Part shown: positions 22,211-34,232 of the stretch, in pieces | Numbering within the stretch: position 1 is the first letter of the stretch | Layout of the letters: every line of letters starts with the position of its first letter | Assembly (NCBI GenBank): GCA_032358165.1 | Contig: JAALGY010000012.1 | Span: forward strand, 992,001-1,056,000 | Source: Diplosphaera chodatii | Taxonomy: Eukaryota; Chlorophyta; Trebouxiophyceae; Prasiolales; Stichococcaceae | Length of the DNA stretch: 64,000 nt | Reading direction: 5' to 3' | Translations under genes and position numbers: made by a program | The notes under the pieces: model-generated | Databases searched by the model: none | Told to the model about the DNA's origin: nothing | Seen by the model: the letters and a program-made list of their open reading frames with translations, nothing else

Positions 22211-25200
22211 ATGCCGTGCTGTGTGTCCAGGATCAGGCTGCGTGGCTTCAAGTCCGTTGGAGATCGCGAACTGATAGTGGAAGTGCCGCCTGGTCTGGTT
22301 GCAGTCATTGGCAGGTGTGCGTGCATGCTCACCTGTGGAACAACAGCGACCACAACAGGAGGCGTTGCGTGGCTGTGGTGCAGACATGTGGGCGCGCTGC
22401 AATAATTATCACAACCATCACGTCGCACACACCGTACATGCATTTGTGGCATTGCATGACATGCAGGAATGGTGCTGGGAAGAGCAATGTCATGGTCGAT
22501 GCCCTGGCATTCGCATGCTGCTGCTCGCCAGCAACGCTGCGGGTGGCGCGCCTTGGCGATGTGCAGTCCACAGAGACCCGCCACCCTGCAGAGGTGGGCC
22601 ACCCTTGGCTGTGCTGCAGTGCCTTGCTTTTCGATAAGGACCTTGCATGCCCTGTGGCTACGTGTGCACGTGCGGGCTTTGCACCACTGAGTAATGGCAA
22701 CATGCGTGCAGGTGCACTTGACGTTGACCTGTATGCAGCGGCAGCAACCAGACTGTGTCATCAGCTGTGTGCTGACGCCTGATGGCACACGGTCATACAA
22801 GCTCGCAGGCAAACATCGCACTGCTCGTGACATCAAGGTGCAGATGTCCTCAACTATGTCCAGCCATGGCCCGGAATGAGTGATGTTCTGCTATTGGACA
22901 GTATTGCATGCAGTGGACCGGCCATGGGGCCAAGCATTTGCTGCAGCATGTGAGGGTTGCATGCATGGCATGCAGGAGTATCTGCGAAGCAGCGGCATCA
23001 ACTTGGATCGCGCAGGCTGCCTCATTAAACAGGCAGAAATCACGAGGCTGGCCGATACCCAGGGTGTGTGTGGCAGCTTGCTGCGAGTTATCAGACATGA
23101 TTCGCTTTTGATGGCCAGGAAAGATGGCCGCCAGGGCAACGTGAGCACCGACTCGGACTAACCCTGCATATCACAAGAGCAACGGTGCTGTGCCCACCAT
23201 GCGCAGATGAGCTGCTCTTGGCAGCCGTTGTGGCGGACGCCTCAGGCCTCACACAATTTGAGCATGAAGCGGCCTCCGCAGGCGTTGAGCTGCGCCGCCT
23301 CCAGGATGCCCACGCAGACATCAGCCTTAACATGCGCAAACTGGTGATGCTGGCAGCAGCGCACTAGTGCATGTGTAGGCTGTAGTTCGATGCATCTGCT
23401 TGCTGATGAAGCCTGCGCACAGACAGACGAGATCGCATTGTCAGAGCTCCTTACTGTGTTCCATTGTCTGCAGGACAAGCTCCTGAAGGGCAAGCGGGAA
23501 GAACATGCTGCTGCCTTGCGTGCACATGCCATTGAGAAAGAGCTTCTACAGGTGCTGTTTACAGCACATATCGTTGCTACCGACTGACATGCCTGCAGCG
23601 CACAATCGAATGGCCACATGGGGTGCATCTGGATGCAGGTGGGGCATCAGATGGTTGCCCGGCTGCAGCAGGATATCACCCTTATCAGCGCAGGCCTGCA
23701 AGTGGCAAAGGCACAGGCCAAGCAACATGAGGCACGCCACGTTGTCATGCCCGACTCTGTACACCCCTTGTCGTGCTCAGGTCGTTCAAGCTCGCTCTCG
23801 TAAAGTGACACTGTAGCCAATGGTCAGTAGGGCGCTGCTAACAAGCAGTGAGTTAGCGTTGGCATGCAGAGGGATGCTGAGTTCTATGTGGACGCACTGG
23901 CGGCAGCAACATGCAAGGCAGATGCTGCAGCATCAGCATTGGAAGCTGATGGGGCGGGTGCAGAAGCTGTAGCCGAGGCTCGTGCACATCGGTTGCAGGC
24001 AGCTCGTATCGATGAACAGGTGCTCCACAGTCAGAAATTCTGCAGCGGCAGCCGCGTCAGGATGTTTACAGCGGCTGCCGGCTGCCATACGTGCAGAGGC
24101 ATTTGGCATAGCCTGGCTGTTCCTAACGAAGTGCTGCAGTTAGTCAACTGCAGCAAAACAGTGGGTGTGGCTGTTGCAGGTCAAAGTTCTCACTGCCAGG
24201 CTAGCAGCAGCACAGAAGCTGGATGCTGACACTGCAGCCGCACAGGAAGAGGCTGCTGCGCTCGTAGACAGGCTGGCTTCAAAGAAGGCAGAGCTGACCG
24301 CTGCACTGCAGCATACCGCCTTCCTGCAGTCGATCAAAGCAGGGACGGCAGGTGCTGCAAATGTTGTACTTGCGCGATGCAATGCTTGCTCGATGTAGGT
24401 TTTGCCCTTCAGGCACATCGCAGAGGGGTGCATCTGCACACACAGATGCAGACATATGGCTACACACATTAGCTGCCAATTTGGCAACTTGTGTCCTCCC
24501 TCCTTGCGCCAGGTGCGCACTCTGCAGACCTTTCTGGCCAGGCAGCTGCTGCCGCACAGCAGCTGGAGCATAAGCAGCAGGTTTTGCTGGTGGCTCAAGC
24601 GAAGTCTGCGCGCCTGACTTCACTGCTACAGCAGCAACGAGGTGTCACTGCAGGGTGAGTGCAATCGTGTGTGGGCCTCGAGTCTTCCGAGGTACCATCT
24701 TGCCCACGTTTGCAGAGTCATGGGGCTCCAGATTGGCTGATTTAACGATGTTGATAGAGCATCGATATCACAGGTCAACTGCAGAGTGTGCATCGGACAT
24801 ATCTGCGGAGCTGCCTGCAGCACGTGCCAAGGTTGGCGTCTCCACTACCTATCATGCGTCTTACATAGGCTTGTGGCAGCCGTCAGCTGTTTCACGGAGA
24901 AATTTTAGACACCTGCATTTGGTGTGCTCGTGGATGCAGATGCATCAGGCGCTGTTGGCGCTCAAGTGTACTGAGGCTGCCACCAGGGAGGTATCAGAGA
25001 AGGTTGCGGCTCTGGACGCCATACTGAACCTTCACAGCCCGGTGGGGCGGCACACGCAGTGTGGCAATTGCAGCGATGCTCCTGCGCTCATGAAGATGCT
25101 GCACGAGACCTTCAGGTTCAGGCTGCCCAGCGCTGACTGCGCCATGAGCAGCGAAGCAGCGCATCTGCGGAGGCTGCTGCCTGCACTCGATGCGATCCTC

Positions 25201-28200
25201 GGTGAGAACATGCGCTCAGCAGTGCAAAAACAGCGAGCTGATTGCTCAAGTCATTGACATGCTGGCCAAACCGCCAGTTCACGAACTGGATGACCAGCGT
25301 GCTCCATGCTGACATGCAGGCTGCCGCCTGACGACCATTGCCATCGTTGAGGATGTCACGCAAACTGAGGCATTCCTAGCGGCTGCGGGGGGAAGCGGCA
25401 CTGCCGCAAAGGCACAAGGTCCAGGGCTGCGCCTGTGGCCGCTGGCGCAGCTGCGGCCTGGGCCGAGCCCGCCCACTCGGCAGCAGCTGCATGCGGCAGG
25501 CTTCCAGGACGGTGCGAGGCCGCAGCACTTATGATGAGCTGCCAGTTTGACTATCATGCACATGCATGTGTAAGTGTGCTCTCCATAGTGTACCGCAGCA
25601 TGCAGAAGCATTGCTCACCATTGCTTCCCTGCTTGCAAATCACCTGTAGATGAGGTGCTGCTGCCTCTGGAGCTACTGGAGTACGATGCTCAATACAATA
25701 GGGCCGTCAGAAGGGCACTTGGGCCATTGGCCATTGCGCTATCAAGTGCAGTGGTGAGCTGCAACTTGTCGAGTGTGTCTGTTCGCCGCCAAGCCACAAG
25801 TGTTGGTTGCTGCAATTCTGGGTTTGCAGTCAGCACATGCACGGTGTGCTCAGCTCATGGTACATACCGTTACTATGCCTGCAGGTACCGCGGCTGGTTG
25901 CTGCTGGCATTGCTTGTGTCAACCTGGGTGGCAGCATTGCACGACCCGGCAGCCTCGAGGTGCTTTTTCTTATGAGCAAACAAGGCTCAACCTTCCGTGC
26001 AACCTCAAATTATGCTGCACATCTCAGTTGGGAGCCAGGAGCTGCCTCTTGGGGCAGGGTGGCTGGCGTGGCGATGCTGGCGAGCGCCACAGTGCTGTCG
26101 CAAGGAAGCTGCAGCGGGACCAGGCTGCCGCTGAGCTGGCTGCCGCGGAGGCATCTCAGGTAAGCTTGCACTTCCCCACGTCTTGAGAACGCTGTAGCAT
26201 ACACACACTAATGTTATCGACAAGCACACAAAAGCTGATACTTACCTACTGCAGGATGTTGCCACGAAGAGGCTGCAGGAAGCACAGCATGCACTGGAGG
26301 GTGTGCAGGCCAGGGCTGCTGCTGCCATTGCTGCAGCAGAAGCAACGTCAAGAGTACACGAGGTCAGACGTGTTTCTTCGATCCCCAAACAATACTTCCA
26401 TTTTGAGCCTCATTCCGCTTGTTGATGTTTGCCGGCATCTTACAAGGTGCTCCCAAACCTTTATACGCTGCAGGAACTGCAGCAGATGGAGAAGCAGGCA
26501 GCACAAGCCGCGAATGAGGTGCAGTCAGCAACCCAGGCTGTGGAGGCTGCCAGACTGCAGGCCGATGCCCTGGCTGCGGTGGCAGCAAGCAGTGGCAGAA
26601 CAGCCAGCACATCAATATCAGAGGCTGTGAAGCACAGCCGGTGAAATGCTATGAGCAGCATGCTTGTACACTGTGCTTTTGGAAGCCTGATAGTTCTGGC
26701 CTCCATTGACGCAGATATAACGCAGGCGCCTATGTGATCCCTTGTGCAGGGCCGCAGAGGATGCCCTGAAGCACGAGGTGGCTGACCTTACCAGCCGCCT
26801 TGGCCGCGCATCACAGCTTGCCACCGACCTTCAGGTGGCTCTGGCTCATGCTGCTGGGCACTGGCAGATCAATTGGTCCAGGGATTCACGCATAATGCCA
26901 TGAGCATGCATCAGGAAAGCAGAACTTAGGCACGTTCATGCTGATGGAAATCTTGGAATTGTTGCGCAGGATGACATCGAAGCAGCAGATGATGCCGACA
27001 CACTTGACTTGCGGCTGAGGGAGCTCATGTCGCAGCAGGTGCTCGCTATTGATAAGAAGCTCAGCCACACATACTGGCCTGACTGCCACAGCCCATGCAA
27101 AGCAGCACACGAGGAGTTGGCTTATGCCACAGTGGTCGTTAGAGGTGCCACAAGTTGATGTGTTGAAGATCGACGTGGGTGTAGGAGGAGGCACAGCAAG
27201 CGCTTGCGTCGTCAGAGGCGCTTTGTGCTGTGACTATTGAGCAGCGGGACGCCCTGCAGGAGCAGAAGTTGGCCGCTGAGCAACGCTGCACAGACATCGA
27301 GGTGAGTTGCAACTACTGCCGGCTGCGTACTCTGCACAGCTCTTCTTCTCTGTGGTGGCAGGACGCAATTTGGCTATACCTAAGCCTGAAGCGACAGCCT
27401 TCAGGAAGTCAAGTCGTTGGCTCAACATTCTGCAGGTGCTGATTCAGGAAGCTGAGCAGGCCGCGGCTGCTGCAAGTGCAGCTGCTGCGACAGCAGATGC
27501 TGAACTGCAGGAGGCACAGCAGCAGCTGACAGAGACATGCCGCCAGATCTCTCAGCATGAACCACCTACAGGTTGCAGTGTTGCAGACCCTGACGCAGGC
27601 GACGGTTCCAGAGATGACAGTGATGGCACAGAGCTTCCCGCGCTGAAGCACCCAATGAGGACAAGAGACAATCTGCAGGTTGTCACATGTGTATGCCATC
27701 TGTGCAGTACCTGCCTCGTCGTCGATGCAGCGCGGTCTCAAATCCTGCGCCTGCTTTGACACCATCACCTTGTGCCCCATCATGTCGATGCAGAGGGAGC
27801 GCAAGTTGTTGGACAGGCGCTTCAATCTCAGCAGACGGGACGGCAGAGCCCCTGGCCACCAGGTATCTTCCACCAGCTGTGCTCCAGTGCCTCAATCAGA
27901 ACAGTCCCGATCCACACAGATTCACTTCCACACCAAAAATGTGCCAATGGTGCAGGACGAGATGGTGCTGCAGCTGGAGACGCTGCAGCTGTGCCAGGTC
28001 TGCCATGCAGTACCTCGAAACGCAGACTTAGCGGCTGCCGGCTGTGCCGATCAGGCTCCGCATTCCTGTTCCAGATGCCCTTCATCTGCCGTGCAAGCAC
28101 CTCTCAAGGGGCTGCAGACGGCATGCATTTCACACGCTGCACATGCAGGACCGGGCGCAGGCCCTGCACAGTGCAGCCCGCATGCTGGGCGAAGGCATGG

Positions 28201-29415
28201 AGCAAGCACGGCAGCAAGTTAGCACATTCATTGCATGTAACAGACCAGCGTATGCCCGTGGAACGCTCTGCCAATAGGCTAACAGCACCTGATCATCCTT
28301 GCATGCTCATTTTGCAAAGACTGTGACCCAACCGTATGTGTACTGCAGGTGATCTTGAACAATGGGCGTGTTTTCCGGCGGGTTGCCCGCACCTTTGCTG
28401 AGATTGCACAGTTCCTGTTGCCGGGTCACGAGTTCGCGCTTCGTGCACATGCACACGGACCACATGAGGTTGTAGGTCCATACGTGGTACTGCTGGCTGT
28501 CGCATATGTATGGATGTATATATTGGAGCCCGGTCGAAGGGTGATGAGCAAGAGGATTCTGATAATAGATAACGATAGCGCAGGGCGTCTTCATGGATCA
28601 CCACCTGGCGTCAGCGACAGGCGGTGAAGGTGGTGCGGTGGGCATAGGACAGCTGTCGGGCGGGCAGCGCACGCTGCTGTCCCTGGCGCTCATCCTGGCG
28701 GTGCGAGTCAATTGCTGGACATTGTAGGCTCTTCAATGGGCGTGGCCTGTCGCTTGGGCGCCATGGTGGTGATGCCATGGCTGCCCTGATCGATGCACTG
28801 TTTGCTGACGTCAATATGGCAGCCATGTCATGCACCCTTGCACACTATACTTGCTGTGAAAGCACGAGGAGACACTGTCAGGGGACAGTGCGCTCCTAGC
28901 GCTGCACCTGACGGCTGCGCCGCAAATCAGTAGGCGGGACGGGTGGCGGGCAACCCCGCTCTGCTGGTGCTGGATGAGGTGGACGCAGCCCTGGACGAAA
29001 CTAACCAGCAGCTGGTTGCATCGCTGCTCAAGGTGCTTGCAGCACTGTGCGTGCCACTTGGGCTTGTTCAACGTGCAGCATCTAGTACTGAGAACCTTGC
29101 TCTTCCTTTGCACACCCCAGGCAACAACAGGGCCGCACGCAACCAGGGCCCAAGTCATTTGTGTGACACACCACTCTGAGTTCGAGGCCCTCTGCGACGA
29201 CACAATCAAGGTGAGCGCTGCACCGTGAGACAGTGTGTGCAATGTTCATGTCCATGATGCATCCCCAGGAACCATGGTTGACCACATCACAGTTTTTACA
29301 AGTTCAGTAATCGATCATGCAGATTGGCAAGGACGATGGTGGCACATTCTGCAAGCACACAACCAGGAGCAGCAACGACCATCCTCCAGTAAAGATGCAT
29401 GCAGGACGCGCGTGA
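22211..29415 (+). CDS. Divergent SMC-family ATPase
   Basis: Structural-maintenance-of-chromosomes type ATPase. Exon 1 (ATG 22211) reads RIRLRGFKSVGDRELIVEVP and GLVAVIG; the next gives the Walker A RNGAGKSNVM with DALAFA. A later exon has SSGINLDRAGCLIKQAEITR near 22990-23050, the Q-loop region. From 23200 to 25250 the exons are coiled coil, rich in Ala, Glu, Gln and Leu. A likely hinge lies at 25400-25750 with LPLELLEYDAQYNRAVRRAL. Coiled coil resumes to about 28500. The C-terminal head has VGIGQLSGGQRTLLSLALIL (28649-28700), the ABC signature, then PALLVLDEVDAALDETNQQL near 28955-29010 (Walker B and D-loop) and VICVTHHSEFEALCDDTIK (H-loop region). The last exon, 29323-29415, ends PPVKMHAGRA. 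Head motifs do not fit SMC1-6 neatly. Confidence 0.82.
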
Positions 29416-29618
29416 ACAAGCTGTCAATGCAGCTGTGCCACTGAGCACGACCACATCTGATCGCTGGCGAACAAGCTGACAAACCACGATAGCGTTACTG
29501 TGTCATCCTTCTGCTCCTCTGCAGCCTGATTTTGCTGATCCGGATCCCACCCAACAATGTGTACGGTGTGCTGTAAAACACTGGAGCGCAGGCGGACTGC
29601 CATGCAACCTTGGCAGGC

Positions 29619-30461
29619 TCACTCCTCCCTTCCCTGCTGCGCCTGTTGTAACTCGTCCAACAGCTGTGCAGCAGGCATCTTTCTGGGTACTATGTCTGCA
29701 TATGGGAATGACGGTCTGGATCAGCTGTGCTGTTTGGCTTCTCGCTGAGCATGAACAGCATCTTGAATGCGATTCAGCTGTGCTGCACCATACACACAGT
29801 GGTGCGAAAAGCACCTTTCAGGAAGCTATACTGATGCAACTCCTGCACTGTGTCCGCTGCAAAACACACACCAGGGTTTACAGAAAGTGGTTGCATGCCC
29901 TGCGTGTCTCAACAGCAAAATCTGTGCACTACCACACTGCAGAACCTCACCAACATCCGTATACGACAGCAGGGTGCGGCCGCTGCGCAATGTTTTGTCT
30001 GCTGCCCCCTGCACCAGCTCGTCCAGCAACATCTCCTGTACATCCACCATCAGTGTTGACATCTGATAACAGTCCGCATCATGGTCCTAGTGCAGCAGCA
30101 GCCACATGACGAGGATGCGCAGGACACATCAACTCCTGGGGTATGAACTCACTGCGGCCTTTGCAATTGCGTAGTTGGCGTCGGTAGAGATGGCCTTGAC
30201 CTCTCCGTCCTGTTTGATGATCCGCTTCACGCGTGTGATCGGCAGGGTCTGCAAGGCACAAGAAGCGCCCATGTGCTACGGCAGAGGCTGCGGATCCAGC
30301 ACCGGTGTACCATGCGACCGGAACACTCAGACGATGCCGTGCACCTACAGCGCGACGACATTGTGCTGACAATTCACCAGCTCGTGTGACGGCTTGACTG
30401 GGCCCTGTGGCTCTTCCGCTCCGTCTGGCACATGCGCAGCAGCAGGTTCGCTACCGTCCAT
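29619..30461 (-). CDS. Histone-fold subunit of the DPB3/POLE4/NF-YC type
   Basis: Small H2A-like histone-fold protein. Exon 1 starts MDGSEPAAAHVPDGAEE at 30461, a disordered leader, and ends at a GTGAAT donor. Exon 2 (about 30252-30157) reads TLPITRVKRIIKQDGEVKAI and STDANYAIAKAA, the alpha1-alpha2 segment. Exon 3 (about 30046-29940) reads EMLLDELVQGAADKTLRSGR and TLLSYTDVGEVLQ, the alpha2-alpha3 segment. The last exons give a DIVPRKMPAAQLLDELQQ tail and TGA at 29619-29621. The closing DIVP motif and LSYTD are most like plant DPB3/NF-YC10 and CHRAC/POLE4 proteins, which pair with an H2B-like partner in DNA polymerase epsilon or chromatin complexes. Which complex it joins cannot be decided here. 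Confidence 0.75.
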
Positions 30462-30989
30462 GCGGCATCAGCCGAACGCTACGTTGCATCCACGGTAAGT
30501 AAAAGCAGTCTGAGTGGGCTGATGTTTTGAGTCAAGCACCTGACGCAAGTATAGCAGTGGCAAAATAGCGCTGAAGCGCCGCCGACCAGCTCAACATGCA
30601 CATTTGGCTGTAATCAGGGAGGGTTGCAAGGGTCTCAGCGCCGCTGAAGCGTGACTTAGCAGTATGAACCTGATACCTTGTAATGAGCGGTGGACAGCTC
30701 GGAATAGCTACGATCATCGCCATGCGTCCAGGCGTAGATGCGTTCACCCCACCCTCGAGTGCAGGGGCTAAGTTCTGCACACAATGGTGCAAGGCCTGTG
30801 GTGGCATGCAAACGTGCAATTGCATCGTGCTAGCGTATCCCCGCACCAGCACCCACGTCGATCTGCAAGGCGTCAACCACAGCTCGTTTGTAGGGTACAC
30901 CTGCAATCCTCTGCCCCGCACAGACCTGCTGCTTGAGCTTCGACACTGATCAAGGCCTCACCAAACTCTGCTGCTTATCAGGTAGCAAC
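30462..30989. promoter_or_regulatory. Divergent intergenic region, histone-fold / NDUFA5
   Basis: About 530 bases between two diverging start codons. It contains short open frames on both strands without recognisable content. No specific regulatory site was seen. Confidence 0.4.
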
Positions 30990-31977
30990 ATGCTGAAAGC
31001 GCTGGGCACAGCATTCGCAGCCCGGGGCCTGCGTCTGCAATACACGCAGCCAGTTGGGGCATGCTCGGCGCTTTTTGGACAAACCAGCACAAGGTGAGTG
31101 CACATGCTCCAGCTGTCTATGCATCATCTTGCGCTTCCAGCCATGCAAGGTGTCTGCTCGAAATATGGAGCTCATGCCGGATTGTCGAGTCGGCGCGGCA
31201 CCCTACGAATGTCAATGCAGCACGCTGGATCCTGATGCATGCTAGGGGCTTGAAGGAGACCACGGGCCTGGTAGGCCTTGAAGTGGACCCCGAGGCACGG
31301 ACCAACCTGCTGGCAGCGTCGCAGCAGGTGCTGGCGGCGGTCGTAGAGAAGATTCCCGAGGAGGCGCAATACCGAGCCAATGTGGAGGCGACAATGGAGC
31401 ACTGGATCGAGAAGGTACGGCACGACATGCAGACTTTACATGAGCAAAGCTTGTCAGGCCAAACGATGTAAGTGTGTCGTTGCAGCTTACGACGACTCAG
31501 CACCCTGCTGATGACAGGCAGTACCACATGCGGCTCATGTAACAACCTCAACAGCTGCACAGCGGGCCTGTGGTGAGGAAGGCTTCATCGATGAGCAGAA
31601 GGACGGTCTCGCTGCAAGCTCAACGAGTGGAGCTTCAAGGTCTCTGTCTTCGCTGCAGCTGAACAGCGGCGCGAGCGACGAGGAGGTGGAGGAGGCGCTG
31701 GAGTTCCAGCTGGAGGAGCTCACGCTCATGGCCAAGAAGGAGCTGGAGCTGGTGCACCGCATGGCGGAGTGGCGGCCCTGGGAGGTGCCCGAGGTGGGCG
31801 CTGGTGTGGGCTTGCATAACCAGCAAGCAACTTGTACATGTGAAAGTGCAAAACCGTCGATGCTAGGGCTGCTGGCGCAGCAATAATGGTGTTTTGTGTT
31901 GAATCGTGCAGGGCCACCAGCCAGAGCTGATCACAGAGGAGGAGGTGGCAGAGCGGCTAGAGGCCGCCGGCAAGTGA
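30990..31977 (+). CDS. NADH dehydrogenase alpha subcomplex subunit 5 (NDUFA5/B13)
   Basis: Accessory subunit of mitochondrial respiratory complex I, in the matrix arm. Exon 1 (ATG 30990) encodes MLKALGTAFAARGLRLQYTQ, a basic, amphipathic presequence-like start, and ends at a GTGAGT donor. An exon near 31246-31413 reads ETTGLVGLEVDPEARTNLLA followed by PEEAQYRANVEATMEHWIEK, the core NDUFA5 signature. The exon near 31658-31790 gives SDEEVEEALEFQLEELTLMA and MAEWRPWEVPE, the conserved arginine/tryptophan-rich motif. The last exon ends ELITEEEVAERLEAAGK with TGA at 31975-31977. A small exon near 31550 may lie between the second and third blocks. Length and motif order match the family. Confidence 0.88.
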
Positions 31978-34232
31978 GGCGAGCAGTGCCGGAGACAGGC
32001 AGGGGGCTGCCCGGTAGTGGGATTGGCAGAGCTGGCGCAGAGCGCATGTCCCGCATGTCGGCGTGCGGGGTGGGGTTGCTGAATGCAAGCGGCTCGTACA
32101 GGGCACGATTGCAGAAGCCGTCAACAGCTAACACAGAGCTGCTTGTGTTGCTGCAACTATACGTCAGTGTTCTTGTGGGATCCGAATTGCAGCTGCACAG
32201 TGGGCTTGATGTATGGCTGAGTCGACCAAGGTTGCTTCAACCAGATCAGAGCAGATCCACAAGCCGCATTAGCGTAGAAACACACAGCCGAGGTAGCATC
32301 CCACAGACTAGCATGAACTCGTGTACCACAAGCACCACAATAAGCTTCGCTACCACCTCATTGGGCAGCCACTTGATGCTACTAGGTGCCAAGGCTGGAG
32401 GGTTTGCCGCAACTGCCACAGCATCTGCATCTTACTGCATAACCGCCATGGTAGGCTGCTGTAACGCCCGTGGGCGCCTGGCAGGTCACATTGAGGAGAC
32501 GTCGATGCACTATTGCAGATTTGCGGTGCGGGCTTGCCACAGGACCTTTCTTCGTCGCTGTCACTCTGTGGCGGCGCAGCTGGTACCCTGCCCTGCAGCG
32601 CCTCTACCAGCAGATCGATGTGGCTGAGGCAGGGGTTCAACATCCGGGACTCCAACAGCTCCGCTGCATCACATTCAGTCAAGTGAGCATCAATGATGTC
32701 ACTTCTGCATCTTCATGCATCGGTGCGGATACGGTCATGCATTGGTGCGCATGCCGTCAGTCATATCACCGCCGTTGCGGTCCAGTCCTGACGCACATCG
32801 CCGGCAGGAGCTGATCAGCTTGCCACAGTGAAGCAGATGAAAATTTTGTTCGCACCAACGTGTTGTCGCAGGTTGCCCTGGTGTGCGTCCCCCAGCACTG
32901 CAGCATCCGGGTGGGCGGTGCTGTGCATGAGGATGTTCAGAGTCGAGAGTGCCGTGTCGGCATCCTGTTCGGGCAGGTGATGACCTTGTTGATACAACGG
33001 AGACTGAAAGCACTGCGCGCTTGCAATACCTCTTTCGCACAAAAATGCCTCGGGTTTGCAGCTGCACCTCTGCACTGTGCGCTTACCATGGAGCAGCAGG
33101 CGCGACTACACTTGGCTGCTTTCGGCGTGGCAACTGCTGACCACAAAATATAGCCAGAGCAGCATGCCCTCGACGTGCCGCCTACGAGCGGGGACCCTGG
33201 CACACCTGTCATTGTCACATGTCCATGTCACCAACCTCGGAATGTCCGCCGGTTCACGTCATCACGTGCGTCCAATGGTCTTGCCATGGTCTCTCTGCGA
33301 CCCATCACTTACACATTGCGTCATTGAGTCCGATAACTGCTCCTCATCAAGCTCGCAGGGCACGCAGCCTGCTATACCTTGGCTGCACCTCTACTCGATT
33401 GCAATCCTCTGACAGCATGCAGTGGCCAGGTCAAGTGATCGGGCCGGAGGTGCAGGACGAGACCTGGGATATGCTCAATGACGATGTGGAGCAGCCACAG
33501 CAGCCGCATCAAGCGGTCACCCGGCGTTGGGGCCACCTTGCGACCAGGCTGCGGTGCCGGCAGGGTGCCGGACCTGATGGTGGCGATGAGCCTCCCCGAG
33601 GTGGCAGCCTCGTGATATACGGTGAGCGAAATGCAGAGACGCTGCAAGTGAACCATGCTGCATGCCCGGTGCTGAACAGCTTGCTGGGTACAACGCCGCT
33701 TCACGTCGTGCGCAGAGGATGAGGACATCCCCCGCTGGATTGGGGGGCGAGGCAGCAACCGTCGGCGCGGCGCGCTGCCGATGGGCATCAGAGGTGACCA
33801 CAACGCCGATATTCGTTTTTGGGCCGTCATGGTGGCAGTCATAGTGACAACCACCTGGTCGCTTGCTCGTGCGCGCAGCAGTTACTTTGCAAAGTCATGA
33901 CAAGGGGATGCTGCCATGTGCATTGCCTCAAGCTTTGTACAGCGTCTGCAACCAAGAATGCCAGTCAACCTGAAGCTTACGACCTTATGCGGCCTGATTG
34001 CCGTGTATGCCATGCCGGCAAGAGTTGCCCACCGAGATATGTAGAACACGAAACACGATCAACCTTGATGCGTCAAGTTTGTTGCAGAGCACTGCGGCAT
34101 GTTGTTGCTCGACAGCACAGCCACTACCGTCCCCCAATTGGTGCACAGAGTGTGCGCAAACACTCTCGGTCGTTGCCTCTGTAAGGCAAGATGTCATGCT
34201 TCCATCAGCACCGCCACTGGGACCAGCTCACA
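31978..34232. other. Unresolved region with exon-like segments
   Basis: About 2.25 kb without an assignable gene. Minus-strand segments look most protein-like: one near 33370-33850 with GDRLMRLLWLLHIVIEHIPG, one near 32880-32965 with DADTALSTLNILMHSTAHPD after a good acceptor, and one near 32560-32680 with LLESRMLNPCLSHIDLLVEA and SDSDEE before a GT donor. They could be exons of one minus-strand gene. The plus strand at 32872-32972 is also open and splice-bounded, so strand is not certain. No family was recognised. Confidence 0.35.

Noticed and set aside
31896..32627. A 243-codon plus-strand frame after NDUFA5
   Set aside because: It overlaps the last NDUFA5 exon in another frame and has no domain or composition typical of the other genes here.
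32872..32972. Plus-strand exon reading CSIRVGGAVHEDVQSRECRV, considered as an MPN-domain piece
   Set aside because: No second MPN motif or JAMM residues were found nearby, and the opposite strand gives an equally open and more natural reading.
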